64,000 nt of DNA from Phycisphaerales bacterium (GCA_028279375.1 JANQNW010000017.1:1-64000), one strand, 5' to 3'. Positions 37,248 to 45,976 are shown, counted from the first letter of the stretch. Program-made: numbers and translations. The notes: generated by a model from the letters alone, not told the origin.

Positions 37248-38420
37248 CTACAGCGCGCCGAGTCCCCGGATGACGCCGTGGGCGTTCTCGTTGCGCATCT
37301 CGAGCGTGTACTCGCCGATCAGCTGGCCGATTTCGGAGTCGCCTCCAGAAGCGAGCTGCTTGAAGTGGAAGGAGCGTCCGGAGAGGGGGAGGACGTCGAG
37401 GCGTGACGAGTCGAGGAGCACGCAGGCGTCCGGCGGGACCCATCGGCTGAGGATCACGCGTGCGACGCCGAAGTCGGAGGCGTACATACTCACCTGGTCG
37501 CGGAACATCGTGTCGCTTGCGCCGAAAGAGCGCGTCTCGCCGATGAAGTTGTTGATGCGCCGCTTCTGGGCGCCGCCGACGAGGATGATGTCCACGATGG
37601 CGCCGGACTGCTCCCAGATGGTGCGCAGCGCAGTGTTGAGCACTTCTTCATTGAGCAGGTCCTGACCAAGTCCGCTGCCGACAGGAATCGGATCGACGCC
37701 GACGACGAACTCGTTCGTCTGGATCGAGGGAAGCACGCCGCGCATGGTGCGCCGGACGCTGTCCGTGCCCTCAGGATCCACCTGCGGCGCCACGCCGTTG
37801 ATGACGCAGTTCTCGAGATCGCGCAGCAGCTCGCGCAGGCGCTCCTGCTTCTGATAGTCCATCTCGTCTGCGAGGGCGATGGTGCGTGCGGCAAGCTGCG
37901 AGCCGCTGACCTCGACGCTCTTCGTAAAGATCTGCGTGTAGTTGGCGAGACGCCTTCGATTGGTGAATTTCGGGGCGGGTCGATCGGCGCCTTCGAGCGC
38001 GCTTCCGCCGAGGATGGTGATGGACTGGTCGTCCGCGAGTGCCGCCGCGGGCGTGCCTCCGTAGGCGCGCACGACGCTGAGCGTGTCGCCGACGACATCG
38101 GTGACGAGCATGACTTCCTGCGCGCCCTCGGCGCGGATCTGATCGCCGGGCGTGAAGGAAGCGCCGTTCTCGACGACGAAGGTCGTCGCGCTCGACGGGT
38201 CGGGCGAGAAGCTCGCCTGATTGATGCGATCGGTGTTGGGGAGCAGGTCATCCTCGAGCCACTCGTGGCGCGTGCTCGTGGCGGCGCGACGCGCGTCGCC
38301 GAGATGATCGAGCAGGGGCGTTTCGAAGGGAGAGACGATGGAGACGATGTCGGCGACGTCCTCGGCGATTTCGGGGAGGGCGGCGCCTGCGGAGAAGGTG
38401 GCTTTGCCGGCGAATGGCAT
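37248..38420 (-). CDS. major capsid protein, SU10-type (DUF5309-like)
   Basis: 390 residues, near the size of SU10-family major head proteins. Signature features: IVSPFETPLLDHLGDA and TRHEWLEDDLLP at the N-terminus, TPGDQIRAEGAQEVMLVTDV in the first third, NYTQIFTKSVEVSGSQ, then YQKQERLRELLRDLENCVI in the long helix. The C-terminal part has a DIILVGGAQKRRINNF segment and ends MRNENAHGVIRGL. This is the HK97-fold shell subunit in related phages. The family assignment is from memory of motif order. It follows a small scaffold-like gene, as usual. Confidence 0.78.
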   Translation of the reverse strand: MPFAGKATFSAGAALPEIAEDVADIVSIVSPFETPLLDHLGDARRAATSTRHEWLEDDLLPNTDRINQASFSPDPSSATTFVVENGASFTPGDQIRAEGAQEVMLVTDVVGDTLSVVRAYGGTPAAALADDQSITILGGSALEGADRPAPKFTNRRRLANYTQIFTKSVEVSGSQLAARTIALADEMDYQKQERLRELLRDLENCVINGVAPQVDPEGTDSVRRTMRGVLPSIQTNEFVVGVDPIPVGSGLGQDLLNEEVLNTALRTIWEQSGAIVDIILVGGAQKRRINNFIGETRSFGASDTMFRDQVSMYASDFGVARVILSRWVPPDACVLLDSSRLDVLPLSGRSFHFKQLASGGDSEIGQLIGEYTLEMRNENAHGVIRGLGAL

Positions 38421-38464
38421 GAGTCAGTGTCCTTTCGGGTGAGCGGGTGGCTTGGCGGGCGCGG

Positions 38465-38872
38465 TCAGGCGGAGCGCCGGATGCGCAGGTAGTGGAGGAG
38501 CGCCTTGCGATCGCCGGTGGCGCTGGCGGTGCGCAGGGCGCCGGCGACGGGGGATTCGGCGATCTCGTCGACAGGCGCCATCGCGCCGGCGCGTGAACGC
38601 ACGGGCGGGCGGAAGAGCGTTGGGCGATTGCGCCGAATCTCGACGAGCGTCTCCTTGGGGTCGGCGTCGTCAGTCAGCTGCGCGGTGAGCAGGGCGCGGA
38701 CGAGTTCTTCATCCGCCGGCTGGGCGTCGCGCATCGCGCTGTTGATCTCGACGTCGCGTCGCACGCGCGTCAGTTCCGCCTGGGCGAGCCGCAGGGCTTC
38801 CTTCGCTTCGTTGAGTTCATTTTCGAGCGCGGCGCTTTCGGCAGGTTGCGCCGGATTGATGGAATCAGCCAT
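38465..38872 (-). CDS. scaffold-like acidic helical protein
   Basis: 135 residues from ATG at 38872 (AGGAG 7 bases upstream). Residues about 10-55 are a predicted coiled coil (ALENELNEAKEALRLAQAEL); the C-terminal half is basic (LFRPPVRSRAGAMAP to YLRIRRSA). A small coiled-coil protein encoded between portal and capsid genes is the typical place of a phage scaffolding protein. It lies 26 bases after the portal gene and 44 bases before the capsid gene. No protease gene accompanies it. Confidence 0.65.
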   Translation of the reverse strand: MADSINPAQPAESAALENELNEAKEALRLAQAELTRVRRDVEINSAMRDAQPADEELVRALLTAQLTDDADPKETLVEIRRNRPTLFRPPVRSRAGAMAPVDEIAESPVAGALRTASATGDRKALLHYLRIRRSA

Positions 38873-38898
38873 GGTGTTGCTCCTTGTGTGGATGGTGG

Positions 38899-40311
38899 TC
38901 ATTCGACGCCGGGGTCGAGGGGTGAGTAGCCGAGTTCAGCGCGCAGCTGCTCGGCGGGCACGCCGAGGCGCTCCTTGATCTCGGCGGCCTGGACGCGCTC
39001 GAGCTCGCGCTGCGGGAGGGTTTCGGGCCATTCGACGCGCACGTCGCGATCGCGCCGCTGCGTGGGCAGGGCGCCGGTGAAATCGAGCGTTTCGAGGATG
39101 AGCGCCGCGAGTTGCGCCAGCGCGCTTCCGAAGGTGAGGCGTTTGCGCGCGGTCTTGGAGATGAGGCCCATCATGGCGATGCGCAGCGCGTTCTCGCTGG
39201 AAAGCTGGCCGACCTTGCCGCCGAGCACGCCGGCGGCGATGGGCGTGACGGAGGACGTCTTGTCCATCGCCTGGCGGACCTGCTCGATGTGGTTGTCTTC
39301 ACCCGGCGCGGCGACGTCGCCACCGAAGGCGTCCACGCCGGCGTCCGGATTGTCTGTTGTCCAGAGCTGACCAGGCGCGATGCGTAGCGACGGCGCTTCA
39401 CGCATCGTGTCGACGCCGCGCGCGAGATACATGCGGAAGGATTGCATCGTCACGCGATTGGCGCGATCGGAGAGGCGCGTGTTCAGTTCATCCTGCAGCG
39501 GGATCAGCGCCTCGACTTCCGAGAGTCCGGCGAAGCGCAGCGGCTGACTGATATTCTGGATGTGGATGTAAGGCAGCGATGTATGGCGCAAGCGCTCGGA
39601 CTCGACGAGCTGCTCATCGATGTAGAGCTGGCGCTGGGCGGGCGTGATGATCTCGACGATCTGCTCGTCGCGCTCGGCGCTTTCGTCGCGCCGCCGATGC
39701 GTGATGATTACGCCCAGCATGCGCCTGTAGTCCGTTGGATCGGGAAGGGGAATCACGCGCGGCGCCGGGACGAGCTCGATGCGCAGGAAGGGCGCAAGTT
39801 CATCGATGGATGCTCGGGCGCTGGCGACGCCTGATTCGATCGCCCGGTGGAGGTCGCCTGTGCGAAGCAGCAGCCCGACGTGGCCATAGATCGCGGCCAG
39901 CAGCGCCATATCCTGCAGGAGGGCCACGCCCCCTGACGCCTCAAAGATCGCATCCAGCGCTTCTTCGATGCGCGTGCGCAGCGATTCGTCCGAAGCGGTG
40001 CTGATGACGGAGACAGGGGCGCCGAGGAGGAAGTCGACCATCGCGTGCAGTCGCCAGGCGATGTCGTTTTCGATGACGATCTCGCGCCGGTCGGCAGGGT
40101 CGCCTGATGCGGGATGCGTGAGGCGCGCCGGAAGACCCGCGGCCTGGGCGACATGCGACGTGTTGTTCACGCTCGCGACGCGCGGATTGCGGTAGTAGCG
40201 CCACAGGCGATCGAGGGCGGGAATCGTCGATTCGTCATGACGCCGAAGCAGGTCGCGCAGGCGCGGCTCATCAAGCGCAACGTCGGAGAAGGGCTGAAGC
40301 TGAAATGGCAT
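38899..40311 (-). CDS. phage portal protein, SPP1 gp6-like
   Basis: 470 residues. N-terminal RLWRYYRNPRVASVNNTSH, then ENDIAWRLHAMVDFLLGAPV, a core with LQDMALLAAIYGHVGLLLR, and the wing/stem part QNISQPLRFAGLSEVEALIP with LQDELNTRLSDRANRVTMQS are typical of the SPP1 gp6/PF05133 portal family. The clip/C-terminal helices end in VPAEQLRAELGYSPLD. It makes the dodecameric DNA gate at a capsid vertex. The ribosome site is weak. No large terminase lies upstream, where it would be expected. Confidence 0.8.
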   Translation of the reverse strand: MPFQLQPFSDVALDEPRLRDLLRRHDESTIPALDRLWRYYRNPRVASVNNTSHVAQAAGLPARLTHPASGDPADRREIVIENDIAWRLHAMVDFLLGAPVSVISTASDESLRTRIEEALDAIFEASGGVALLQDMALLAAIYGHVGLLLRTGDLHRAIESGVASARASIDELAPFLRIELVPAPRVIPLPDPTDYRRMLGVIITHRRRDESAERDEQIVEIITPAQRQLYIDEQLVESERLRHTSLPYIHIQNISQPLRFAGLSEVEALIPLQDELNTRLSDRANRVTMQSFRMYLARGVDTMREAPSLRIAPGQLWTTDNPDAGVDAFGGDVAAPGEDNHIEQVRQAMDKTSSVTPIAAGVLGGKVGQLSSENALRIAMMGLISKTARKRLTFGSALAQLAALILETLDFTGALPTQRRDRDVRVEWPETLPQRELERVQAAEIKERLGVPAEQLRAELGYSPLDPGVE

Positions 40312-40536
40312 GACGCGCTGGTCTCGCTCGCGGGGCCTGGGGTGCGAGGCTCGACAACCGGGCCTCCACCCTTGGGACCGACCAGCGCGTTTCAGGCGAA
40401 TGAGAAGCGCGATGCGCGCAGGCGAACGCGCGCAAGTCCTTCTGCGTCAAGGCGCAAAAAAATCTTCAGCGAATCCTGATTTTCAAAATGGCGAGGTCAC
40501 TTTGCGCACATCGCGGACGCACATGCGCCCGGCGCG
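40312..40536. other. intergenic region upstream of the portal gene
   Basis: 225 bases, locally AT-rich around 40445-40500 (a run of seven A on the plus strand at about 40449), the best place for a promoter of the minus-strand capsid operon. No terminase fragment or integrase remnant was recognised. Confidence 0.4.
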
Positions 40537-41022
40537 CTAGAAAACGCGAACATGCGCATCGAGGGGCTCATATCGCCCGCCGGGCAGGCCCAGTTCGCGG
40601 ATGATGGGCGTGCGCGCGTAGAGCAGGCGCTTGTAGTGGCGTCCGCGGCGCCAGCTCTCGGCGGCGCCGCGCAGGGTGCAGACGAGAAAGTTGGGGGCGT
40701 CCAGATGGATGAGGCTGCCGTCGTCCATGATCTGGAGCCCGACGCAGGCGCTCTCCTCGAGCGCATTCTTCGGCGTCTGGAGCGGAATCTCAGGTGTGTC
40801 ACCTTCGTCCGTCGCGATGAAGCCCTGCGCATATTCGACGCCGCCATTGCGGAGGCGCACGCGCAATTCGAGAATCGCCTCATTGCGCCGCGTCTCGGGA
40901 AGCTGACTGCGAATCTCCTCGGGGAGCGCCGGAGCATGGACCTTCCAGCGCACGACGACCTCGGTGCGCAGCAGTGCGGCGCTGGGTGTCTGGCTTCGGT
41001 CTGTCGGCGTGAGCATGGACAC
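40537..41022 (-). CDS. hypothetical protein
   Basis: 161 residues, no signal peptide or TM helix. Mixed alpha/beta sequence (LRTEVVVRWKVHAPALPEEI, RNEAILELRVRLRNGGVEYA, IIRELGLPGGRYEPLDAHVR). I do not recognise it. It lies 21 bases after the GbsR-like regulator on the same strand, so the two are probably cotranscribed, and 225 bases before the portal gene. Whether it belongs to the phage-like module or to the regulator is open. Confidence 0.6.
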   Translation of the reverse strand: MSMLTPTDRSQTPSAALLRTEVVVRWKVHAPALPEEIRSQLPETRRNEAILELRVRLRNGGVEYAQGFIATDEGDTPEIPLQTPKNALEESACVGLQIMDDGSLIHLDAPNFLVCTLRGAAESWRRGRHYKRLLYARTPIIRELGLPGGRYEPLDAHVRVF

Positions 41023-41043
41023 GGTGATCGTTCCTGGATCGGG

Positions 41044-41610
41044 TCAGCCGCTGAGCTTGGCGAGCGCTGTTGCGGCGAATCGCAGGCCCTTGCCGGAGGG
41101 GCTTGCGAATCGTTCGGAGAGTTTGTCGATGGTCTCGATCGCCTGGACCATCTCGTCGAGGCGCTCGTTGTGGTCGGAGACGTTCTTCACATCGTCGGCG
41201 GCCGTCTTGCCGACGCGCCCGGGGGCGGTCATCTCGCGAATGTCGTAGAGGGCGGCGAGCACGGGCTCGACCTCGCGCTTCATACGTTCGCGCACGATGA
41301 TGCGGAACATGGTCCAGACGTCGGACTCGGCGACGAAGTACTCCTTGCGATCGCCGCGCTTGTGTGTGCGTGCGACGACGCCCCAGTCGACGAGCGCGCG
41401 GATGGACATGGAGGCGTTGCCGCGCGAGATCTGAAGGCGCTGCATGACGTCGTCGGTGTTGAGCGGCTCGGCGCAGATGTAGAGGAGCGCGTGCACCTCT
41501 GCCATGGTGCGGCTGATGCCCCAGACGGCGCCCATCTTGCCCCACGTGTCGATGAAGCGCTCCTGTGCTTCGGCGAGCGCTTCGGGTGCGGAATGGGGGC
41601 TGGGTGACAC
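41044..41610 (-). CDS. GbsR/MarR-family transcriptional regulator
   Basis: 188 residues from a GTG start at 41610 with GGAG 7 bases upstream. The winged helix covers about residues 25-95: SRTMAEVHALLYICAEPLNT, DDVMQRLQISRGNASMSIRA (recognition helix), LVDWGVVARTHKRGDRKEYF (wing). The GbsR-type C-terminal helices follow. In Bacillus GbsR controls choline/betaine genes; relatives control varied targets and here no osmolyte gene is near. It heads a minus-strand run that includes the gene at 40537 and possibly the capsid module. Confidence 0.85.
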   Translation of the reverse strand: MSPSPHSAPEALAEAQERFIDTWGKMGAVWGISRTMAEVHALLYICAEPLNTDDVMQRLQISRGNASMSIRALVDWGVVARTHKRGDRKEYFVAESDVWTMFRIIVRERMKREVEPVLAALYDIREMTAPGRVGKTAADDVKNVSDHNERLDEMVQAIETIDKLSERFASPSGKGLRFAATALAKLSG

Positions 41611-41679
41611 GGCCGCTCTCCGGGGGTGGGGACGGGATTCCCTGCGTTGCGAGAGGCTATCCGGGGGGCGGCGACGTGT

Positions 41680-43113
41680 CTATGGATTTTCAGAAACTTT
41701 TGAAATGAGTGGGGATTCCGGGGTCTGGAGGGGGGTTCTGGGGATCAGGGAGGCGGCGAACTCGGGGATGGGCGGGCAGGCACAGCGGGAGCAGGGCGTC
41801 TCGCTGGGAAAGCCGCGCTCGTGCTCACAGACGGGGCAGGTGGTGTCGAGCGTGTGATTGATCGCGCGGCAGAAGGCAGGAAGGGTGAGCCTGACGACGC
41901 CGAGATAGAGCTTGCTGCGCAAGTAGACGAAGACGGGAATCGTCACGACGAGGAATGAGATGAAGAGCGAGATCGAGATGAGCTTCCCGACACTCCGGAT
42001 GTCGTTGAAGAGATTCGCCATGAAGGGATACGCGATCGCTCCGCCGACGAGTGTGGTCAGGATCGTGCCGACGATCAGGAAGAGGTAGTAGTCGAACCCG
42101 GCGTAGGACGAGAGGAAGTGGCGGTCCTTCACGCGGCTGCGCTGTTCAGACGTCAAGTTCATGAACGCGTCGATGGCGACTCTTGGCGCGCACTGGTCAA
42201 GCAGTCGTCTCTGGTGACGCGGCGACGCCCAGAAGAGGTCGGCTTGACTGCCATAGCGCTCCGGGACTACGTCCCGGCTGCACTCGGGGCAGGGGGCGTC
42301 CGGCGGGAGACCGCGCCGAGGGTAGCCGCAGGCGAGACAGGCGATGTCGTCAGCGTCGATCCGCTCCGCGGCCAGGTTCAGTGCGCGCCGGAACGATGTC
42401 GGGAACTCGCGCAGAAGAATCGTGTAGGCCGTCCATCCGACGACAATCAGCGTGACGATACTGAAGACCGTTGGTCGAACGATGGAGACGCTGAGAAACA
42501 CCGGGAGCGTGAGTCCGAAGCAGAGGAGCGCAAAGATCCACTTGTACTTCAGAGGACGGGGGACGCACGCGAGCGCAAGGCGCGAGAGATCCCTGCGTTG
42601 ATCGCGCGGCATCGAGACAAGGCTGCGCAGCGTGATCATCCCGGGCTCGAGCGTCTCGTCGAGTTCCTCGGGCATCGGCTGCATGTCAACGAAGGAGTCC
42701 GTCTCGAATAGCTGCTGGCAAATTGAGCAGTTCGTCGAGTTCTCATCAGGCGCCGCGGCGCGCGGGCAGTTGAGGCAGACTCGCGCGCCATTCTTAATGG
42801 CAAGATGAAGCAGGACTTCGTGCGCGAGCAGAGGTAGGAGGATCCACCCGAATATGAATGTGACTCCGAACCATGCGGCGTAGAGACCGATGATCATCTT
42901 CGAGTCCGCCTGGAGCAGAAGGCCGACGATGATGAAAGGAAGCGCCAGCGTGACAATGAGGACTCCGAAACGAGATCCGAATGCGTGCACATCTACTGAG
43001 TTGTGGTTGATCTTTCGAAAGCGCCGCCATTGACGACGGATCTCTCGCCGCTCTTGACGCGTCAACGATCGCCAGATCCGAAAGAAGCGCATTGGCCCGA
43101 TCGAGTCGCTCAT
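41680..43113 (-). CDS. membrane protein with three zinc-ribbon motifs
   Basis: 477 residues, start with GGGGAG close upstream; Met8 is an alternative. There are about six TM helices in three pairs (FGVLIVTLALPFIIVGLLL, MIIGLYAAWFGVTFIFGWIL, WIFALLCFGLTLPVFLSV, FSIVTLIVVGWTAYTILL, YYLFLIVGTILTTLVGGAIA, LISISLFISFLVVTIPVFVY). Between and after them lie three Cys4 ribbons: CLNC..CSIC, CLACGYPRRGL..CPEC, CPVC..CSRC. The CxxCGYxxRGL pattern is frequent in Phycisphaerae membrane proteins as I recall. The role is unknown; the ribbons may serve metal or protein binding on the cytoplasmic side. Confidence 0.78.
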   Translation of the reverse strand: MSDSIGPMRFFRIWRSLTRQERREIRRQWRRFRKINHNSVDVHAFGSRFGVLIVTLALPFIIVGLLLQADSKMIIGLYAAWFGVTFIFGWILLPLLAHEVLLHLAIKNGARVCLNCPRAAAPDENSTNCSICQQLFETDSFVDMQPMPEELDETLEPGMITLRSLVSMPRDQRRDLSRLALACVPRPLKYKWIFALLCFGLTLPVFLSVSIVRPTVFSIVTLIVVGWTAYTILLREFPTSFRRALNLAAERIDADDIACLACGYPRRGLPPDAPCPECSRDVVPERYGSQADLFWASPRHQRRLLDQCAPRVAIDAFMNLTSEQRSRVKDRHFLSSYAGFDYYLFLIVGTILTTLVGGAIAYPFMANLFNDIRSVGKLISISLFISFLVVTIPVFVYLRSKLYLGVVRLTLPAFCRAINHTLDTTCPVCEHERGFPSETPCSRCACPPIPEFAASLIPRTPLQTPESPLISKVSENP

Positions 43114-43162
43114 GCGCTCCCCGTTGTACCACCCGCGTCAATCGGCGTTCGCGCTTGGCGCT

Positions 43163-44122
43163 CTACCCCGCGATCAGCACATCCACGCTTCCCATCACAC
43201 CCAGTACGCAACTCACGACGCCGTTGATCGTGAAGAACGCCATCGGCAGGCCCGCGATGCCGCGCCGGTGGAGGATCGTGTGCTCATACACAAGCAGTGC
43301 GCCGACGAGCGTGACGGCGGCGCCGAAGAGGAGCGTCAGGCGGGGGTCGGAGCGCCAGGCCGCGACGAGCAGCGCGAAGGCGATCACATGAAATCCTCGG
43401 CTCACCCACAGGGCGCCCTTCCAGCCGAACGTCGCCGGGATGCTCGCGAGCCCGACCTCGCGGTCGTAATCGAGGTCCTGCAGGGCGTACGCGACGTCAA
43501 AGCCTGCGACCCAGAAGAGGACCATGCCGGCGATGAACCACAGGGCCGGCGTCGAAGTAAGCGCCGATGGATTGATCGCAATCGCCGCGGCGATGGGGCT
43601 GAAGGCCAGCGCGCCGCCCAGGAAGACGTGGCACAGAAACGTGAATCGCTTCGTGTAGCTGTAGAAGGCGATCCACAGGAGCGTCGGGGCGCCGAGGAAT
43701 GTCGGCCATGGATTGTCGAAGAAGACCCAGAAGAGCGCGCAGCAGATGAGGAAGGCGCCGGCGCTGGCGAGGGCGAGGAGGACGCCGTCGCGCACGCGCA
43801 TCCGGCCGCTGGCCATCGCGCGCTTCTTGGTCCTGGGGTTGTCGCGATCGATCGCGTGATCGGCGACTCGATTGACGAGCATCGCCCACGTGCGGGCGAA
43901 GATCATGCAGAGCACGACGAGCGCAAGCTGACCGGCGAAGCGTCCCCAGTCCGGCGTGACGCCGCCGGCGGTCAGCGCGAGGAATGACGCCAGCACGGCG
44001 AAGGGCATCGCGAAGACGGTGTGCGCCAGCTTGATGTCGGCCAGCGCCAGGCGCACGACGCCTATCGCGCCGGTCGTCTCGGCGGCCCCGTCGATCGTGC
44101 TGGTCGGCGCTTCTGCTGACAT
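43163..44122 (-). CDS. UbiA-family prenyltransferase
   Basis: 319 residues from ATG at 44122; longer frames run into the opposite gene. Polytopic, about eight TM helices. Both Asp-rich motifs are present: NRVADHAIDRDNPRT (NDxxD-like, polyprenyl diphosphate binding) and LQDLDYDREVGLASIP. KRAMASGRM after the first motif is typical of 4-hydroxybenzoate polyprenyltransferase and menaquinone-type enzymes. It attaches an isoprenoid chain to an aromatic ring in quinone synthesis, but the exact substrate is not decided. A TACAAT element lies 35 bases upstream. Confidence 0.88.
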   Translation of the reverse strand: MSAEAPTSTIDGAAETTGAIGVVRLALADIKLAHTVFAMPFAVLASFLALTAGGVTPDWGRFAGQLALVVLCMIFARTWAMLVNRVADHAIDRDNPRTKKRAMASGRMRVRDGVLLALASAGAFLICCALFWVFFDNPWPTFLGAPTLLWIAFYSYTKRFTFLCHVFLGGALAFSPIAAAIAINPSALTSTPALWFIAGMVLFWVAGFDVAYALQDLDYDREVGLASIPATFGWKGALWVSRGFHVIAFALLVAAWRSDPRLTLLFGAAVTLVGALLVYEHTILHRRGIAGLPMAFFTINGVVSCVLGVMGSVDVLIAG

Positions 44123-44157
44123 GATTCCGGCGCGAGCCCCCGCGCGCGTGGGAGGGG

Positions 44158-44163
44158 ATTGTA
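44158..44163 (-). promoter_or_regulatory. -10-like TACAAT of the prenyltransferase gene
   Basis: On the minus strand GTACAAT precedes the ATG at 44122 by 35 bases. A divergent GTACACT for the lipoprotein gene lies 57 bases away. Confidence 0.45.
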
Positions 44164-44219
44164 CGCCTCGCGCTTGATGGCGAAGGGGTGCAGGCGATGC
44201 GCCGTGGGGCGCCTCCCGG

Positions 44220-44225
44220 TACACT
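44220..44225 (+). promoter_or_regulatory. -10-like TACACT of the lipoprotein gene
   Basis: GGTACACT lies 11 bases before ATG 44237 and 41 bases before ATG 44267. It decides between a leaderless start and a start with a ribosome site. Confidence 0.4.
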
Positions 44226-44266
44226 GACGATCTCTGATGAGTGGGGAATCGACCTCGGGAGGCCCA

Positions 44267-44905
44267 ATGGTGATGAAGAACGGACTCCTCGCCGGCGCCG
44301 GAAAGCGACTGGTCCTCGGACTCGCGGCAGGCGGCATGACGCTCCTCGCGTCGCAGCTCGCCGGGTGCGTGGGATACGCCAACTATCCGCCGATCGACGG
44401 CAACCTGGCCACGGAGAATCCGAACTCCGCCCTGATCTATGACATCCAGATCGCCGGCCTGACGTGGGTTTCCACCCGCTATTCGCCGCAGGGCGACTGG
44501 GTGATCAACTTTCCCGAGGGCATGACGCGCACGCGCGCGCTGCAGGTGCTGGCGCGCGTGGGCGATCCCGACGCTCAGCTCCTCACGCAGGAGACGCAAT
44601 CGCTCCCGATCTACCACGTCACGCGCATCTGGGTGCGCGGCGAGCGGGCCGAGATGGATGTGCTGCGTCCGGTCGTCGATTTGCTCGATCCCGATGGCGT
44701 GCCGGCGTATCAGCCCATCACGCTCACGATCGAGGGCGGCCTGCAGCGATGGCGAATGAAGTCATTCCAGACGTGGACGGTCGGCTCGCAGGAGCCGCCG
44801 GCGCTGAACTTCCTCGACGAGCCGGAGGATCCGGAAGCCGAGCCTGAGGAGAGCGCTGAAGACGATCCGGATGACGGCGCCGAGTCGGACGACCCGGTGC
44901 AGTAG
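44267..44905 (+). CDS. lipoprotein, DUF1425/YcfL-like size, unknown function
   Basis: 212 residues from ATG 44267 (GGGAGG 4 bases upstream); ATG 44273 and a leaderless ATG 44237 are also possible. Lipobox LAGC follows a hydrophobic signal (LGLAAGGMTLLASQ), so it is lipid-anchored. The body (about 45-180) is a beta-rich domain (QIAGLTWVSTRYSPQGDWV, ITLTIEGGLQRWRMKSFQTW). The last 30 residues are almost all Glu, Asp and Pro. No family is recognised with confidence. Divergent from the prenyltransferase gene. Confidence 0.7.
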   Translation: MVMKNGLLAGAGKRLVLGLAAGGMTLLASQLAGCVGYANYPPIDGNLATENPNSALIYDIQIAGLTWVSTRYSPQGDWVINFPEGMTRTRALQVLARVGDPDAQLLTQETQSLPIYHVTRIWVRGERAEMDVLRPVVDLLDPDGVPAYQPITLTIEGGLQRWRMKSFQTWTVGSQEPPALNFLDEPEDPEAEPEESAEDDPDDGAESDDPVQ

Positions 44906-44909
44906 AGAT

Positions 44910-45311
44910 TCAGTCGCTGCCGTGAACGCGCGCGGCGCGAATCCAGAGCGCGGCGAAACCGAGCGTCAACGAGAAACCGGCGTGGAATGCTGCGAGCAGG
45001 AGCAGGCTCACAGCGGTTGATCTCCCCTGGTCAACCGCCGCAAGTGACGCCCCAAGTGCAGGAAGCGCGCTGCCAAGCGCAAAGAGCAGAATGATGCGGC
45101 GCTGATTCTCCACCCAGGCGATCGCAGCGCTGCACGCCCCGGCAAGCCATGGCCCGGCGATGAGCAGCGCAAATGCGAACGAGATGAACGCCATGTCACA
45201 GTGCTCGCCGGTGGCGGCGCACTTGACGAGAACGAGGGGAAACATGGCGATGAACGCGCCCGATGCGAGCGCGCCGACACCACCGAAGGTGGAGAGACCT
45301 GTTCGATTCAT
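44910..45311 (-). CDS. small four-helix membrane protein
   Basis: 133 residues from ATG 45311 (GAGG 8 bases upstream); 15 more codons are open upstream. Four hydrophobic helices: GVGALASGAFIAMFPLVLV, DMAFISFAFALLIAGPWLAG, RIILLFALGSALPALGASLA, AVSLLLLAAFHAGFSLTLGF. No motif is recognised. Its stop lies 4 bases from the end of the convergent lipoprotein gene. Confidence 0.62.
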   Translation of the reverse strand: MNRTGLSTFGGVGALASGAFIAMFPLVLVKCAATGEHCDMAFISFAFALLIAGPWLAGACSAAIAWVENQRRIILLFALGSALPALGASLAAVDQGRSTAVSLLLLAAFHAGFSLTLGFAALWIRAARVHGSD

Positions 45312-45442
45312 GGTGCTGACCTCAAAACCGTGGAGATCCAGCCCCCATCCGCTCAATCAGGGAGCGAATGGCGATCGGACACCCGTGCAGGTCTATTTAC
45401 GTCGCCGATTGTGGGTGGGTTCGCGCGATCTTCGCGCGAGGT

Positions 45443-45976
45443 TCACGCTGCGGCGGGCGATCGCCTGAGCGGACGGGGTAGACGCCCTCGGGCGCTCTCG
45501 CGCGAAGCAGGCGGCAGCACGCCGATGAGCACGCACAGAGCGCCGCCGACGATCATCAGCATGCGCGTCGTGTCGCCCTCGATGAGATTGCGCAGCGTCG
45601 AATCGCCCATTCCCAGGCGAGGCATGACGACGGGGGCCGGCTCGAGATCGTCGAAGACGGAGGCGTTGAAGTGATCGATGTCGCCATCCATCCAGACGGG
45701 CGTGCGATCGGCGGGGGCGAGGTTGAGTTGCGTCGCCGCGAGCGCCTTCATCACGGTTTCGTCCTGGCGGTCGAGGGCCTCGAGATACGTCGAGTAGTTG
45801 TCGAGGCGCTCGCGCTTGTGCTCGAGGAGCGCTTCGGCCTGGGCGCGGCGCCACTTCGCCTTCTCGAGGTCGTCCATCACCGGGACGAGCGCGACACAGG
45901 CGAGCATCGCCATGCCGGCGGCGAGAAAGAGCCAGCCGGTGAGGCCGTTGAGCAATGAGCTGATTCGGGAAGGCAC
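45443..45976 (-). CDS. membrane protein with two TM helices and an outer helical region
   Basis: 177 residues from a GTG at 45976 (GGTGGGGC just upstream); the frame is open to 46099 but that part overlaps the dehydrogenase gene. TM1 (WLFLAAGMAMLACVALVPVM) is followed by a charged helix with coiled-coil character (EKAKWRRAQAEALLEHKRER), a loop, and TM2 near the C-terminus (MLMIVGGALCVLIGVLP). The first part recalls septum-initiator-like proteins only in layout. Function unknown. It lies 62 bases downstream of the D-2-hydroxyacid dehydrogenase gene on the same strand. Confidence 0.62.
   Translation of the reverse strand: MPSRISSLLNGLTGWLFLAAGMAMLACVALVPVMDDLEKAKWRRAQAEALLEHKRERLDNYSTYLEALDRQDETVMKALAATQLNLAPADRTPVWMDGDIDHFNASVFDDLEPAPVVMPRLGMGDSTLRNLIEGDTTRMLMIVGGALCVLIGVLPPASRESARGRLPRPLRRSPAAA

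Noticed and set aside
35382..40311. Calling the phage-type module a complete prophage
   Set aside because: No integrase, repressor, terminase, tape measure, tail fibre or lysis enzyme was found in or around it, and no att-like repeats were seen at its borders.
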